This document shows positions 38,178 through 50,175 of a stretch of DNA of 64,000 nt, one piece after another; the first letter of the stretch is position 1, and each line of letters starts with the position of its first letter. The notes beneath the pieces are model-generated. The model was not told the origin of the DNA. It worked only from the letters and a program-made list of their open reading frames with translations, and ran no database searches. Source of the stretch: Saccoglossus kowalevskii. Lineage: Eukaryota; Hemichordata; Enteropneusta; Harrimaniidae. The stretch is taken from positions 929,571 to 993,570 of the forward strand of contig NW_003122908.1 in NCBI RefSeq assembly GCF_000003605.2. The letters are read 5' to 3'. The translations under genes and the position numbers were made by a program.

Positions 38178-41100
38178 TTAAAGTTTTTGATAATTTACAG
38201 CATCGGCACAGTCAGATCTCATTAGTCGGCCAGGATCATGAACCAAGTCTACTATGTACTCCTTGGGAGGAAATTTAGGTGCACCGGGCTGAAAACAGGA
38301 AAAGAAAAAAAAAGAAATTATTGGTAAATTATGTATTATTTCCTATATTATGTATATAATATTGTTTTATTATATTTACGTCAATGTCTGTCCCAACTAG
38401 CTGTTACCGCTATTTCAGATTCCTGTTACTCACTATTGTTGGTTTTTTTTTGTAACAATATGATTGCTTCATTAATCATTGTTTTTATGGGTAATAAAAT
38501 TCAAATATAGAATCTGTTTTGGCAATTTGGGGGAAACATACATAAATTAATTAAACAAACAATTTGCACTTAACTAATAAATAAAATAAAAAAACTGCAT
38601 TAGAAATATATCACAATGTAAACAACAAAAATAAGTTTTGTCCACGATAGATGCAGATGGCGATTCCTAACAAGTAAACATGCTTAATTGTTACGTACCG
38701 CTTCATCGTCAGTCAACATGATTTCATTCCAGGCTCTGCCGTACTCTCCTCTAACCAATGTACAACCCACTGCAATGCGATCACACAACACCTGTAATGA
38801 AAGTTACATACATATAGATAAGATTTTAGATTGATGTACTGGTAATACATAGATTACCTGTAGCAAGTTGTATAAATAAAAGTATTCAGTGCAACTCTCC
38901 ATGATGTACCGTACATAACGTTATACACTGTACATGTTTTCGGTTGATCCACTTTGGTTGCAATCAAATGCCTTTACATAATATAGGTGCTTAATGCTCA
39001 GCGTGCAGATGGTCAAATAATTAATTTATTTTTTAATTTTCACTAATTTCACTGAAACAATGATTCATTGAAAATAAATCCAGCGAATATACCTTTTTCC
39101 TATATTTTACATTCAACATGTCAAAAATCAGTGAAAATAAAATTCCATGCAAAACACCCAAAAAGTCTCTTCAGTGAAAATTAATTCCAGCTAAAATAAA
39201 GCATTTTACAGTAGCTCTGAAAACCATACTCATTATGAGGTGTGATCTTTAACACTTATAACAATTTTGCGAATTGATATGTTAATTTATCTACCAGTAC
39301 CAATTTTTTTTAACAATACTGGTATATATACATGTATATATTACCTTGAAGAGTAGAGCTCTGTGGTAGTGTATACCAGTGACTATTTTACCAAGCGGTA
39401 ATACATTACACTGCAAGTCATACTTGATTTGACTAATAGGCAGCTCATAACTGAAACTAGACAACTGTCCTCTCTCAATAGGTCCTCCCATGTTCCCACT
39501 CACAAATCTATGAATAAATAAATGACACAAGAAGTTGTAATCAGCAGGATTCTAATACATGATTAAGTCGGCAAATCCAATGCAGTCCACCGACACATCA
39601 CATGTACAATGTATCAAAATAATTCAGGATGTGTGGTACTCCATATTAAACATTTACAAGTTGACAGAAAGATTTATTTTTTTGTTTGTTTATAGCTCAA
39701 TGTTGACTGTCTATTTTTGAGATATCCTTGCTTCAACAAAATTGACCATCATCAAATGTGCAAAGCGCAATATTAAGTGTGAAAATACACTAAAAACACT
39801 TTTGCGTTTTTCAATTCCAACATGATGATTTGTTATCCCTAAGACGTTTACCGGTATTTGTCCTGTTTTTAAGTTTGAGTTCATGCATAACATAGAATCT
39901 TGCAGTGAATGTGCAGTCAATTCACGACTATTGCATCACTGCATGGCAAATAACAATCTTGAGCCATAATCTCACTTACTGTGCCATAGCAGTCACTTGT
40001 TCTCGTGTTGTCGGTAGTGGTGCAATGTGCGTCATGACTTCAGTGATGTAATTTTCCAATGCTGTATCAGCTGGTGGGTGCCACGGTGGCGGTTGCTCTG
40101 CTTGTTGTTTTTGCATCTCCGCCAGTCTCTCTGCCTCCACCCTTTCCCTTTCTTCCCTCTCTTCTCTTTCTTTTTTACTCTCTTTTCTCCTACAATAATA
40201 TTGACAATATAATGGTACATGTATATTTATTCAGTGCAAGTAACTGCTGTACTTTTTTGTTTGAACAATGAAAACAATTCAAATACCACAAACAAATTTG
40301 AGTAATCCATTGAGATTTACCTCACATTAGCCTTGGAACTTTTCACGCTTACGGAAGATTTTGAATCTGTTTTCAATTCAGCTTCTGAAGGGGTGGGCAC
40401 TGGGGAACTGCTTTTACTTTCCGGCTCCTTGGTGTTCACAAGCAATACCGGTCTTCGGGAATCCACTTCCTGTTTGCTGTATTCTTCCAAAGTCAGAAAC
40501 TTACCAGTTGGTTTTAGCTACAATGAAATATGTAAATAAATCTTAGAAAAACTCAAAATTTAATGCGCTGTTACCAGAATCAGAAACCATTTCCATTAAA
40601 AGTAAAAATTAAATGCAAAAGTGTTTACTCTTTTTTACCACATAAAATGATGACATCGTGAAAAATATCCTCACTCCATTAACACCTTGAGAACCTATGC
40701 AACACCCGACACTGGACTCTCCATACCTGACTCCACTAACACCTAGATACGGCCCTGATAATATATCATTATGGCCATTCAGATTTATGCAAACATCACA
40801 CACACTATGTGATTTAATGTAATGAGGAGGGTGGTACTAGTGGTGATTGTTTTCAAAGGTGCCATGGATAGGAAGACCAGGTAGACGGATCAACTTGAAG
40901 ATGATGCAACTGGGTGGTGATAATATAACAATAACTGGATAGCTATGTGATTAAAAATTAAATTACTCTTTGTTCATTGGCCAGTTTAATGTGCAGGGAT
41001 TAACCAATATCACACAATCTACATTTTCTTTCAACTAAGATAACAATAATATATTTATAAACGGCTTATAGCAAGTAAAACATCACAAAGATGCATGAGC

Positions 41101-44100
41101 AATAGCAAAAATATTTGACTTTGCTTTGAAAAAATACCCATAATTCTAGTACTGATACTGCTGTATTAGTGTAAAATTACCATCAGTACTAAGCCTTTCA
41201 ATTACAATTCAGCTGAACAATAGATTGCCAAAATTTTTAATGATTAATTGGTGTTGCAAATAAAACTAACAAATATGAATTATTAAATTAAAGTGCCTCC
41301 ATAAACATAACAAATAAAAAAAACATTTCTTTATACATTTAAATTATTTGAAAGTTAAGCTAATTAATATGCAAAATATTAAAATGCACACATCAAGCAA
41401 TAAAACACCACACAGTAATGATTAGTCAGCATCCCCGACAGCAATCAGATTATCAATCAAAAGATGTGTAGATATACCATGATTTGCAGATGGTTATTAC
41501 TGTAGTTGCTTGTATTAGTTACAATCGACACTCAATCCAAAACATGCAAAGGTTACGTATTGGAGAAAGGGAAGGGATACAAAACATGCTAATATTGAAA
41601 CAATTTACCCGCTCCCCATTTTCATCTTCATACACATACATTGAACTGTAAAATTTGGCCTAGAATAGAAATGTGTGTTGTGTTACATTATACATGTGGT
41701 GCTCAGCAGCTCTGAGCAACAGTGATGTAGTTGCAGGCTTAAAGTGAAGCATATAGACGTAATCAAAAGCAATTAACCATGCATGTCCAAATGCCAAGGT
41801 TGATGTGCAGGACTGTAGTGCATTATAAATAACAGCTGCAAGCTGAAAAATAATGAGGTGTCACTGGTCAGAGTATAGATAAGATTTATATTTGAGTCCA
41901 GGCTTACCTGTCCTGCATCATAGAATCCATCTTGTATAATATCAGTTGCTGTAAGTTTGCCCGTCAAGGCATACTTAGCAGGTAAATTACTATCTAACAA
42001 TCGATCCAAAGCAGCTTTACTAAACTGATTTTGCCTTGTAGTGGACTGGTCTATTTCTTGTAATACTTCTAAGCCACTGTAACAATCAAAACAAAATAAG
42101 ATAAGAAACTGATCGGAACAGAGTAATTCATTGTAGTATTGAGATTATGTTAATAAATGTCAAATTTGATAAAAAATAACTACCCCATAGTGTGTCCAAT
42201 GCATGTATGCAGCGAATCAGCAGATGTATGTATAACATACAAGTTATCAATGCTGTTTTTGAATAATTTTCACTGGCTTTAAAATTACGCTGATTTACCA
42301 TTTCAGGCATATTCAGTGGGTTTTAAATTCACGGTTTTATCATTTAGATAATGTGTTCTAAGCTAAATTTTACATATTTACTGGGTTTTTATTTACGCAT
42401 TTTCAAGTCAGTGAAATTAAAACCCAGTGAATAATTAACCCCTTTACAGAATCACATGCTTCACCATAATTACTGTGCACAGTTGACGCTTCCACAACAG
42501 ACAATGCATCATCCTTGGCATATGTGCACGACTAGTGTTATTTCAACATGATCATGTACATACATGTATATGTACATTTTGTAGCATCTTTGGTATGCAT
42601 ACACAAAGAGACTCTCCTACAGTCAGCATGTACAAGAAACTGCCCTCAGTTGTAGTATTTATTTACTGTGGCCTGCGCTTACCCCATTTTACAGACTTCC
42701 ATAGCACTTGGCGTATCTGTAGCACAAACCACAATAGCCCATGATGCACCCCTCCTTACTTCATCATTGCCTGAACTCAACAACTTGCATAAAGCTGGCA
42801 ATCCTCCTGAATTCCGAAACTATGTACGAAGAAAGAATAAAAACATTATGACAGCTCTATGATATGTTTATTGGAACAAATAGGCTGTGGAAGATGAATG
42901 AAATGCAAGTAATATTGTAAACCTGATCGGGTTGATAGAACATGCCATATTTTCACACACATGAAATTCGCTGACTCAAGATATGATATTATTGATATTT
43001 TTGATTTTTCTTAAAAGAAATAGTTCCTCACCTCTGTCCTGGAGTCTGCATCACATACAAATGCTGCCACAGCTAAAGCAGCTTTACTCTGAACAACCGT
43101 GTTGCTATGGGAATAACAATTGACAAAATTTACATGTTTGTTTAAAAAGGGAATTCAGTTTAATTTGGGAATTCATAAAGGTTTTTTTTTTATTGAAGTA
43201 TCTAGTAACTGATCAGGAGCAGTAGAGTGAAAAAATAAAATCCAAAAATTACATCAAATGTTACTATACAAAGTAGAATTAGATGATATTTTTTCTTACC
43301 TTGAGAGTAGAGGTGATGTTAGTGCTGATACAATTCCTTTACTAACGATATCTGTTCGCATTATCTCGTCAGTTGCCATGTTGGTTAGTACTACAGCAGC
43401 ATTGGCCTGGGCACCTTCTTTACTATCCCCCAGCAGACCGATCAGTGGTTCTACTCCTTTCTGATCAACAACATCGCTGTAAACAGTGAAGATAACACAA
43501 ATCTTAATTAATACTGGTTTTATATCTTCTTGAAAGATATCTATTTATATGACAGCCATAAAGGTAGTGATGATAGTAGCTAATTGTAGTCAGTACAGTT
43601 AAATCTGTGATTTGTAACAACCTCTATATATAAAGATCACCTGTCTATAGACCCAATTTTAGGCAGTCCCAGGGCATAACATATGATCAACGTGTATATA
43701 AGGAGCATCTGTTTTATGGAAAATTCTTCCATATTTGTCTTTGTTTAGACACCAAAATAATTTTTAAGTCAAGCTTATTTGATTTGATAAAGTTTTTGTT
43801 GTGACTATAGCCCCTCAGTAACAAATATTATGTCAAATGTATGAGTTGGTGATCCATACAAAAATAATCCAACCTCCTCTATAAAGACCATTTTGAAATC
43901 TTTTGGGATTGACTTTATAAATAAAATTTGGTGTAATATTTTGTTCATTTTTCTGCAATTTAATTGTGGACCAAATCAAAAATTGTGAACAAATATAGAA
44001 AAAATTTTGAATTTCTGTGTGAGAGATAAAAGTTGACTTTGGCATTCAAAGAGCTAGATATAATATTGTTTATATACCCATGATGATAAACTGCTTGGTA

Positions 44101-47100
44101 GTAAAAAAATACCCTTGTATTATTGAACTTGATTATAAATCCTCGAAAAAATTATTCTACAATGTGTTGTATTCATAAGCTGTTGACTTTATTGTCAACT
44201 TACCTGCAGTTATTTGAACTGGAAGTGGTGAGATTTGCCAAAGCAAGTGATGCTGCTTCCCTCACATTAGCCTGATCACTGTTCAGTAGTTTGATCAGTG
44301 GACCAATACCGTCTGTTCAAAAAAATAATACAAATGAATGCAATATTTATTTTAATGAGAAAAATCATTAGGACATTTTTTAGCAAAATAAATGTGCTTG
44401 GTTTCAATAAGAAGAAAAACAAGACAAGACTTGTGACACAATGGATGAATTCTCAAAATGACCAATAGGCATTGCATTGCACATTGCTGTTACAATCTGA
44501 CACTGTATAAGAGAGAAGAAAATAATCACAATGTAATATGTACTTACCTTGCTCACCAATGGTAGACTTGGAGAGTATATTTTCTGACATGATGGCCAAT
44601 GCCTGACAGGCAGCTGCTTGGACCAGCGCATTATCAGTTTCTAACAACTGAATCAAAGTTTTTTCTGCTTCTTGCTCATGAAATATTTTACGATTTTCAG
44701 CTACAAAATAAAATCAAAGAAAGCTTAGAAAGAACTCCCATGTGCTGAGAGTATTGGAGACACATTAAAAATAATTTGAAATTACTTGTACTTGATTTAG
44801 ATAGTGATGGAAAAGCTGAAAACTAATAATGCAAATCAGAAAATTAACATGAATAGATTTGAGTGTAAAACTAATAAGGTCTGCGCAATATAACAGACCA
44901 TCTATGTACCAAGTTTTTTTGAAATGTGATTGGAACCAAAACAAATTATGAATTATTATGCTAATTAGGGAATAATATGAACAGATTTTAACCCCAAACT
45001 AATCAGGTTTGTACATTGTCCTAGAGCATTTTTGTACTAAGTTTCATTGAAATGGAATAATTAGTACTTTAGATATCAGTGTGATAGCTTAAAAGTGGTT
45101 AATTATGCAAATTAGTAATTAATATGTACAGATTTTAACCCACAATTATCCAGGTCTGTCTATTGTCCTACAGCATCCATGTACAAAGTTTCATTGAAAT
45201 GTGCTGATTAGTACTTGAGAAATCAGTGTGAAAGCTGAAAATTAATAAATTATGCAAATTAGGTAATTAATATGCACAATTATTTACCTTAAAACTAATC
45301 AGGTCTCTGGATAGTCCTAAAGGATCTATGTACCAAGTTTCATTGAAATGTAATGCTTACTACTTGAAACATCAAAAAGCTTAAAATTAATTAATTATGC
45401 AAATTAGGTAATTAATATGCACTGATATTACCCTAAAAACTATCAGGTCGTGCAGTGTCCTATGACATCTATGTACCAAGTTTCATTGAAATGTGATGAT
45501 TAGTACTTGAGATATCAGTGGAAAAAACGAAAATTGACTAATCATTATGCAAATTAGGTAATTAGTAATTATGTAATTTTTACCAAATACTGATCAAAAC
45601 CTAGCATTAGTTTAGAGCATGAGTGGTTGTTTAGATATCAGTGGAACAGTCATAAAACAGCTAAAAATTAGCAAATTATCATGCAAATTAGGTAATTAAT
45701 ATGTACAGATTTTTACCAAAAACTTAAATGTCAACTACAGTAACAAAACACATAAATAACACTGTATAAATAAATAACTTACAGTTCCTAGCAGCCTTAG
45801 CAATTGCTTTGGCAGCGTTCTGTTGTACGTCGGGCAATGTAGAATCTATACAGAATTGTAAAAGTTTTGAGAGGCCTCCAGTGCTCTGTATTAACTCCAT
45901 GCTTTCAGTATCTTCCAAACAGTTGGACATGACTAAGAGAGCATGTACATGGAGATCAGTCCATTCCTGAGAAACAAATAGAAACAATTAGTGGCTGGTA
46001 TTGAAACATAAGCTATATCTCACTGTGAACACACTCACAATTTTTATGATTTAGCCATGCTATATAAAATCAGAAATATATTCAAATACTAATATTTATT
46101 GTTAAAGTCGTGCTGTACAAGCTATACAGCGTGGCTTTGAAAGTATTACCCATGAGAAAGAATTAAAATAAAATTTGTCACTGAGGAAATTTATATTAAA
46201 TCCAGTACTAACCTGATTTCCAATGAATTCTACCAGTCTTTCTAGACCTCCCAATTCTCTAAGTTCCCCCCTGTTTTCTACATCCTCTGTAGCTCTTGCC
46301 AAACTCACAAGGGCAAGCTCTTGGATCATGGGGTACTCCGATTTTAACAGATCCAATAGAGGCTGTAGTCCACCTAATTCCCTGAAAAACATAAAAGTAA
46401 TAACTGACAATCATATACAACTCAAATCAGTTTAGACTTAGTGATATTTAAAGCGAGAGGGTCATCACCTGCGCACACGGGGGAATTGAGTCCCAAGCGA
46501 CGATAACAATACACACTAAAAATGCAAAGGCTCATGGGTAGACGCTTGTTTGTAACATTGACATGCTATGACCATCTGACACATGCGCAGGTGACGACAC
46601 CCGCACTTTAATCAAATGCCAACATAGAAAGTCAATTACAATATACCACATCCAACTTGAAATATTGTAAATTGTTCTGAGGCTACAATGATCACTTCCG
46701 GTATAGGCTACAATTACAGGCATTATAAATATCATAAGAATTGCTTTTACCTGATAGCAGCCTTTGTCTGGAAGTCTTGTAACATCAGACATATTGCTTC
46801 CACCGAGTTCTTCTGTACATCTGGATCTGGGTCACTCAATAGTCTTATCAATGGTTCAATACCATCATGTTCAAATATCTGTACTTTACTTGTGAACTCA
46901 TTAGCCATTGCAGCTAGACACAGACTGGAAAACTCGTGTACTAAGGTATCCTCTAAAATAAATAAGATAAATTTAGTAATCAGTAACAGTTGCCTAAAAA
47001 ATTTAAACATTTCACTGATAATAATATTGTTCAATTAATAAAAACTCATAGTTTATACTATCAATTTAATTTTAAAATGTTTAACCTACCTTCTGGTGCC

Positions 47101-49189
47101 AATAATTTTATAATTTGTGAAATAAAATCTGTTTTCCTTAATGCTTTTCTCACTTCAGCTGAAATTATAAAAATAAAAACATTCATGATTAAAATTAAAA
47201 CAACATTTTAATAACAGTGTTCCACTAGCATCACCTGAGATCGTAAATTTTGAATCACAGATGGGACACCAACTTATCCATAAATGAGGGTCCCTTTCAA
47301 AGTCTGTGATACAGAGATATATATATGTACATGTACAAACTCATATACCAAGTCAGCAAAATTAAAATATCAAACAATAGCTATTATATAAATATATATA
47401 TGCGTTGACTTACGATGCACAGCCATAACACCCAGAGACATTGTAGCATTCCTTCTAACTATCTTATCCTCAGCACAGATTAGTTTCAGTAAAGGTGGCA
47501 TTGCACCAAGTTCTAATAACAATACTTTATTATCTTCACCTACAAGGAAAAAAAAAACACATGACAGTCAAGATGTGCAGAAACACTTAGAGGCTGGAAG
47601 AGGTTTTGTTAAGAGCCTACTACCAGCTAAACAGCTGTCTAATTGGCTTGTTCATCCAGCTACTTTGTATTTTTAAGACTTGCAACAAATTGACCAATTG
47701 ATAAATACTTACATTTTTCAGCAAACTTATAAAGTGCTTCACATGCTTTCAGTTGAACTTCTTCCTCAGGGCTGTCTAACATCAACACAACAGTGGCAGC
47801 TTGTTTGCTTTCCACCGACAGAGGATCAAACTGAAAATAGTACATAAAATAGAAGACTATAAGTAACAAAAGTGGCATTGATATATGTATATAATAATAT
47901 CCATTGCAGTTTGAAGTACTACAGTTGTTATATGAAATATTCAATGCAAACTGTGAACAAAGAAAACAGTTAAAATGGACAACAATAGTACTCTGGTATT
48001 TTTATTAACTGCTTATAAGAATTAGTGCCCATATATTAAGCTAGGCAAGGAAATAAGACCAAATACATAATATTTATTGTGTGTGTGGCTCAAACCAAAT
48101 CTCACATATAGCACCAAACCACCTTGCTACACATCAGTGTGTCTTTCCCCAGGCCACTGGGCATCCCCCAGAAAGATTACAAACAACTCAGCTTATTACA
48201 TCCAGAGAATGTGTAACCCATTCATACCAATCCATGTTAAGCTAAGGCAACCTGTTTAAAATGTGACCCAGTGTTCACCCTTATGACACTGATTTGGTCG
48301 AATGATCATTTGCATGATATGATTGAAGGCCAATTTGATCTAAGGTGATCTTGTGTATTTATTCAACTCTTCAAGTTAAAGTACCCGGTAATATCTTACT
48401 TTTAAAATACTTGATATTTGATTTGATTTAATTTCATCTTAATTTATAGTGGGTAGCCTGTTAGACCAAAAGCCTACATTGTGTATCTTCAACAGGGTCC
48501 TCTTTAAATCTAATTTTTCCTCATTTTGTCAAGATAAAAAGGTCATTTTCTGTACACATCAGTTTTGTATGTTTAGCAGAATATTACATCTTTGCAACTT
48601 GTGCAGAGCACTATCAATTTGCAAACATAACATTGTAAAAATTTCCAAATTAGAGTTACTTGGCAATGAGTAAAGTTTCAGATAATCAGTACTATTGACA
48701 GATACCTTAAATTTACAGGTTACAAATTATTGATACTAGTTTTTACCACATATCACCTTATAAAAATGTATTTTCGACAATATTTTGTTTGAAGACCTTG
48801 GCATGTCAAGTAATAGTCATATTAAATGCATCAGTTACATTATTCACAAGATATCTGCATCAGAACTTAACTTCTTGCCATAGGCTATTAATTCTGAAGA
48901 TTTATTTGTGATTGAGTTTTCAGCATCTGATAGTTTTTATCAAGTTACTAAGCCATACGTTGGATTTTCTGTTTGACATACGATCAGATGCATCTATCGT
49001 GAAATTTATACTAACGATAATTGTAAATTACTTTGTCTGTTCTATAGCCACATACTGCAGTAATCTTGTCAGCCCCCATGTACATTTACATTGACTTGAC
49101 TGCACGAGGGTTAACATAATACTTAGTGACCGCATACTTACAATATCCTTTGGGGGTGGCTCACTGTCCTTCTTGGTTTTCTTGCCCAT
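38178..49189 (-). CDS. ARMC3: Armadillo repeat-containing protein 3
   Basis: Armadillo-repeat protein linked to cilia and sperm flagella. Nineteen minus-strand exons: 49142-49189, 47713-47830, 47414-47539, 47090-47158, 46751-46952, 46213-46381, 45783-45966, 44548-44700, 44204-44312, 43300-43476, 43032-43104, 42683-42819, 41908-42076, 41609-41659, 40321-40517, 39980-40189, 39345-39507, 38699-38791, 38178-38288. All are GT-AG and in phase, giving 852 codons plus TAA (human 872). The N-terminus MGKKTKKDSEPPPKDIFDPL is near-identical to the family. Armadillo repeats fill residues ~20-580, a charged Glu/Arg/Lys linker follows (~600-680), and the last ~120 residues are the EDR1/CTR1/ARMC3 peptidase-like domain (YHRALLFK, GCTLVRGEYGRAWNEIML, EYIVDLVHDPGRL). 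Intron 7 holds a satellite-like array. Head-to-head with FUZ. Confidence 0.97.
39031..39214. repeat. MITE-like repeat family A, copy 2
   Basis: In ARMC3 intron 17. Shares TCAGTGAAAATAAAATTCCA, AAAACACCCAAAAAGTC and the end TAAAGCATTTTACAGTAG with copies at 4805-4976 and 60594-60773. A more diverged relative may lie at about 42255-42440 (motif CAGTGAAATTAAAACCCAGT). Confidence 0.75.
44820..45720 (-). repeat. Satellite-like tandem array in ARMC3 intron 7
   Basis: About seven diverged units, spaced roughly 130-150 bases. Each carries CAAGTTTCATTGAAATGTG, then TTAGTACTTGAGATATCAGT, then ATTATGCAAATTAGGTAATT. Units near the middle are the most alike. The array fills most of the intron between exons 7 and 8. 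Confidence 0.9.
46448..46611. mobile_element. TTAA-flanked MITE, family B copy 1
   Basis: In ARMC3 intron 5. Ends are inverted: AGCGAGAGGGTCATCACCTG (then CGCA) at the left, and TGCGCAGGTGACGACACCCG (then CACT) at the right. TTAA lies on both sides (46448-46451, 46608-46611), the piggyBac-type target site. The interior GGCTCATGGGTAGACG is shared with the copy at 61860-62024. No coding capacity. Confidence 0.8.
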
Positions 49190-50100
49190 TGTGATAGATG
49201 CCTAAATTCAGTGTTTAAAAACTGTTGATTAAACAAAAGCTGAATGAGTCAATTGTCTAATAGACATTACAAGTATTGATTTCTATGCACAAGTACGGTA
49301 ACACATCTTGTGTTATATTATCAAGTTAGCAGCAGTAGTTACTACCAGAATTTCAATTCCTGATACTCAGTCCTGATAGAACATTAATACAACTGAGCAA
49401 ACAATTATAAAGTTTCATTCATGGGTCAAATATTGATGAAGTTTAGTAATTAAATTATTCTTTTTCAATTTCCGAAATTATAAATTATATTATAAACGTC
49501 TGAAATTCTATATTTTATTTCTGAACGATTGCTTGTGTGTTAACTATCCATTGTGAAAATCAAAACAAAGTGCCCAATCATGTCTCCAAGGAGTTTTTAT
49601 TTTCAATGCAGTTTGTGGAGTTTTACAAAACAATATTGTTTACCCATGGTTTGCAACAGTATCGCGCCAGGGCCTTGTGCATGTGGTTACACCATGTTTA
49701 TAATCACAGGTGTGGACAATAATTAAACTAAAAGTGTGAGCACCAATCTGTTATACAATTCTTAAGTTAATGCAACAGTACATAAACTTCCGAACAGTAA
49801 AATTCAAGTGTGTATGTAACTATTTCTATTTCAATGTCAAGACAGGGTAAGTCGGTTGCGGTGTTCTGCAGTAGATTTAGATAAGGTTGCATGCAACCCG
49901 GTCGCACATATCGACGTTCGCACTTTCTCAAAACGCTGCAGGAATGATATCACGTATCGTTCTAGTGTATTCTGATGAATTCAACTTACCGTGTTATCAC
50001 TATTGTGCACCTTGGATACTATTTCGGTGGCCAATTCATCAGAAGTCTTAGCGAACACACTTCCAGCGAACTTCCGATTCCGAATGTTTTGCCTTGTTGC
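49142..50100 (-). other. ARMC3 5' UTR: exon parts and first intron
   Basis: The minus-strand acceptor (GAATTTAG|GCATC) at 49201 precedes the ATG by 12 bases. The matching donor is probably ACACG|GTAAGTTG with last exon base 49990. This implies a noncoding first exon from 49990 to somewhere before FUZ and a ~790-base intron with no other recognisable content. Confidence 0.6.
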
Positions 50101-50175
50101 TATTCAACGTCACCTATCTACACATACGCCTTAAAATGTGACGTCACGGATACGTGCGTACATTAAGATGGCGGC
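50090..50175. promoter_or_regulatory. Bidirectional ARMC3/FUZ promoter
   Basis: The two start regions are under 200 bases apart. TGACGTCA at 50139-50146 is a perfect CRE palindrome. GTTGC-TATT-CAAC at 50096-50108 is an imperfect inverted repeat resembling a weak RFX X-box. AAGATGGCGGC at 50165-50175 is a YY1-type motif that contains the FUZ start codon. No TATA box is seen. Confidence 0.65.

Noticed and set aside
50096-50108. True RFX X-box in the ARMC3/FUZ promoter
   Set aside because: GTTGC-TATT-CAAC has the inverted GTTG/CAAC ends, but spacing and inner bases depart from the 14-base consensus; kept only as a weak resemblance.
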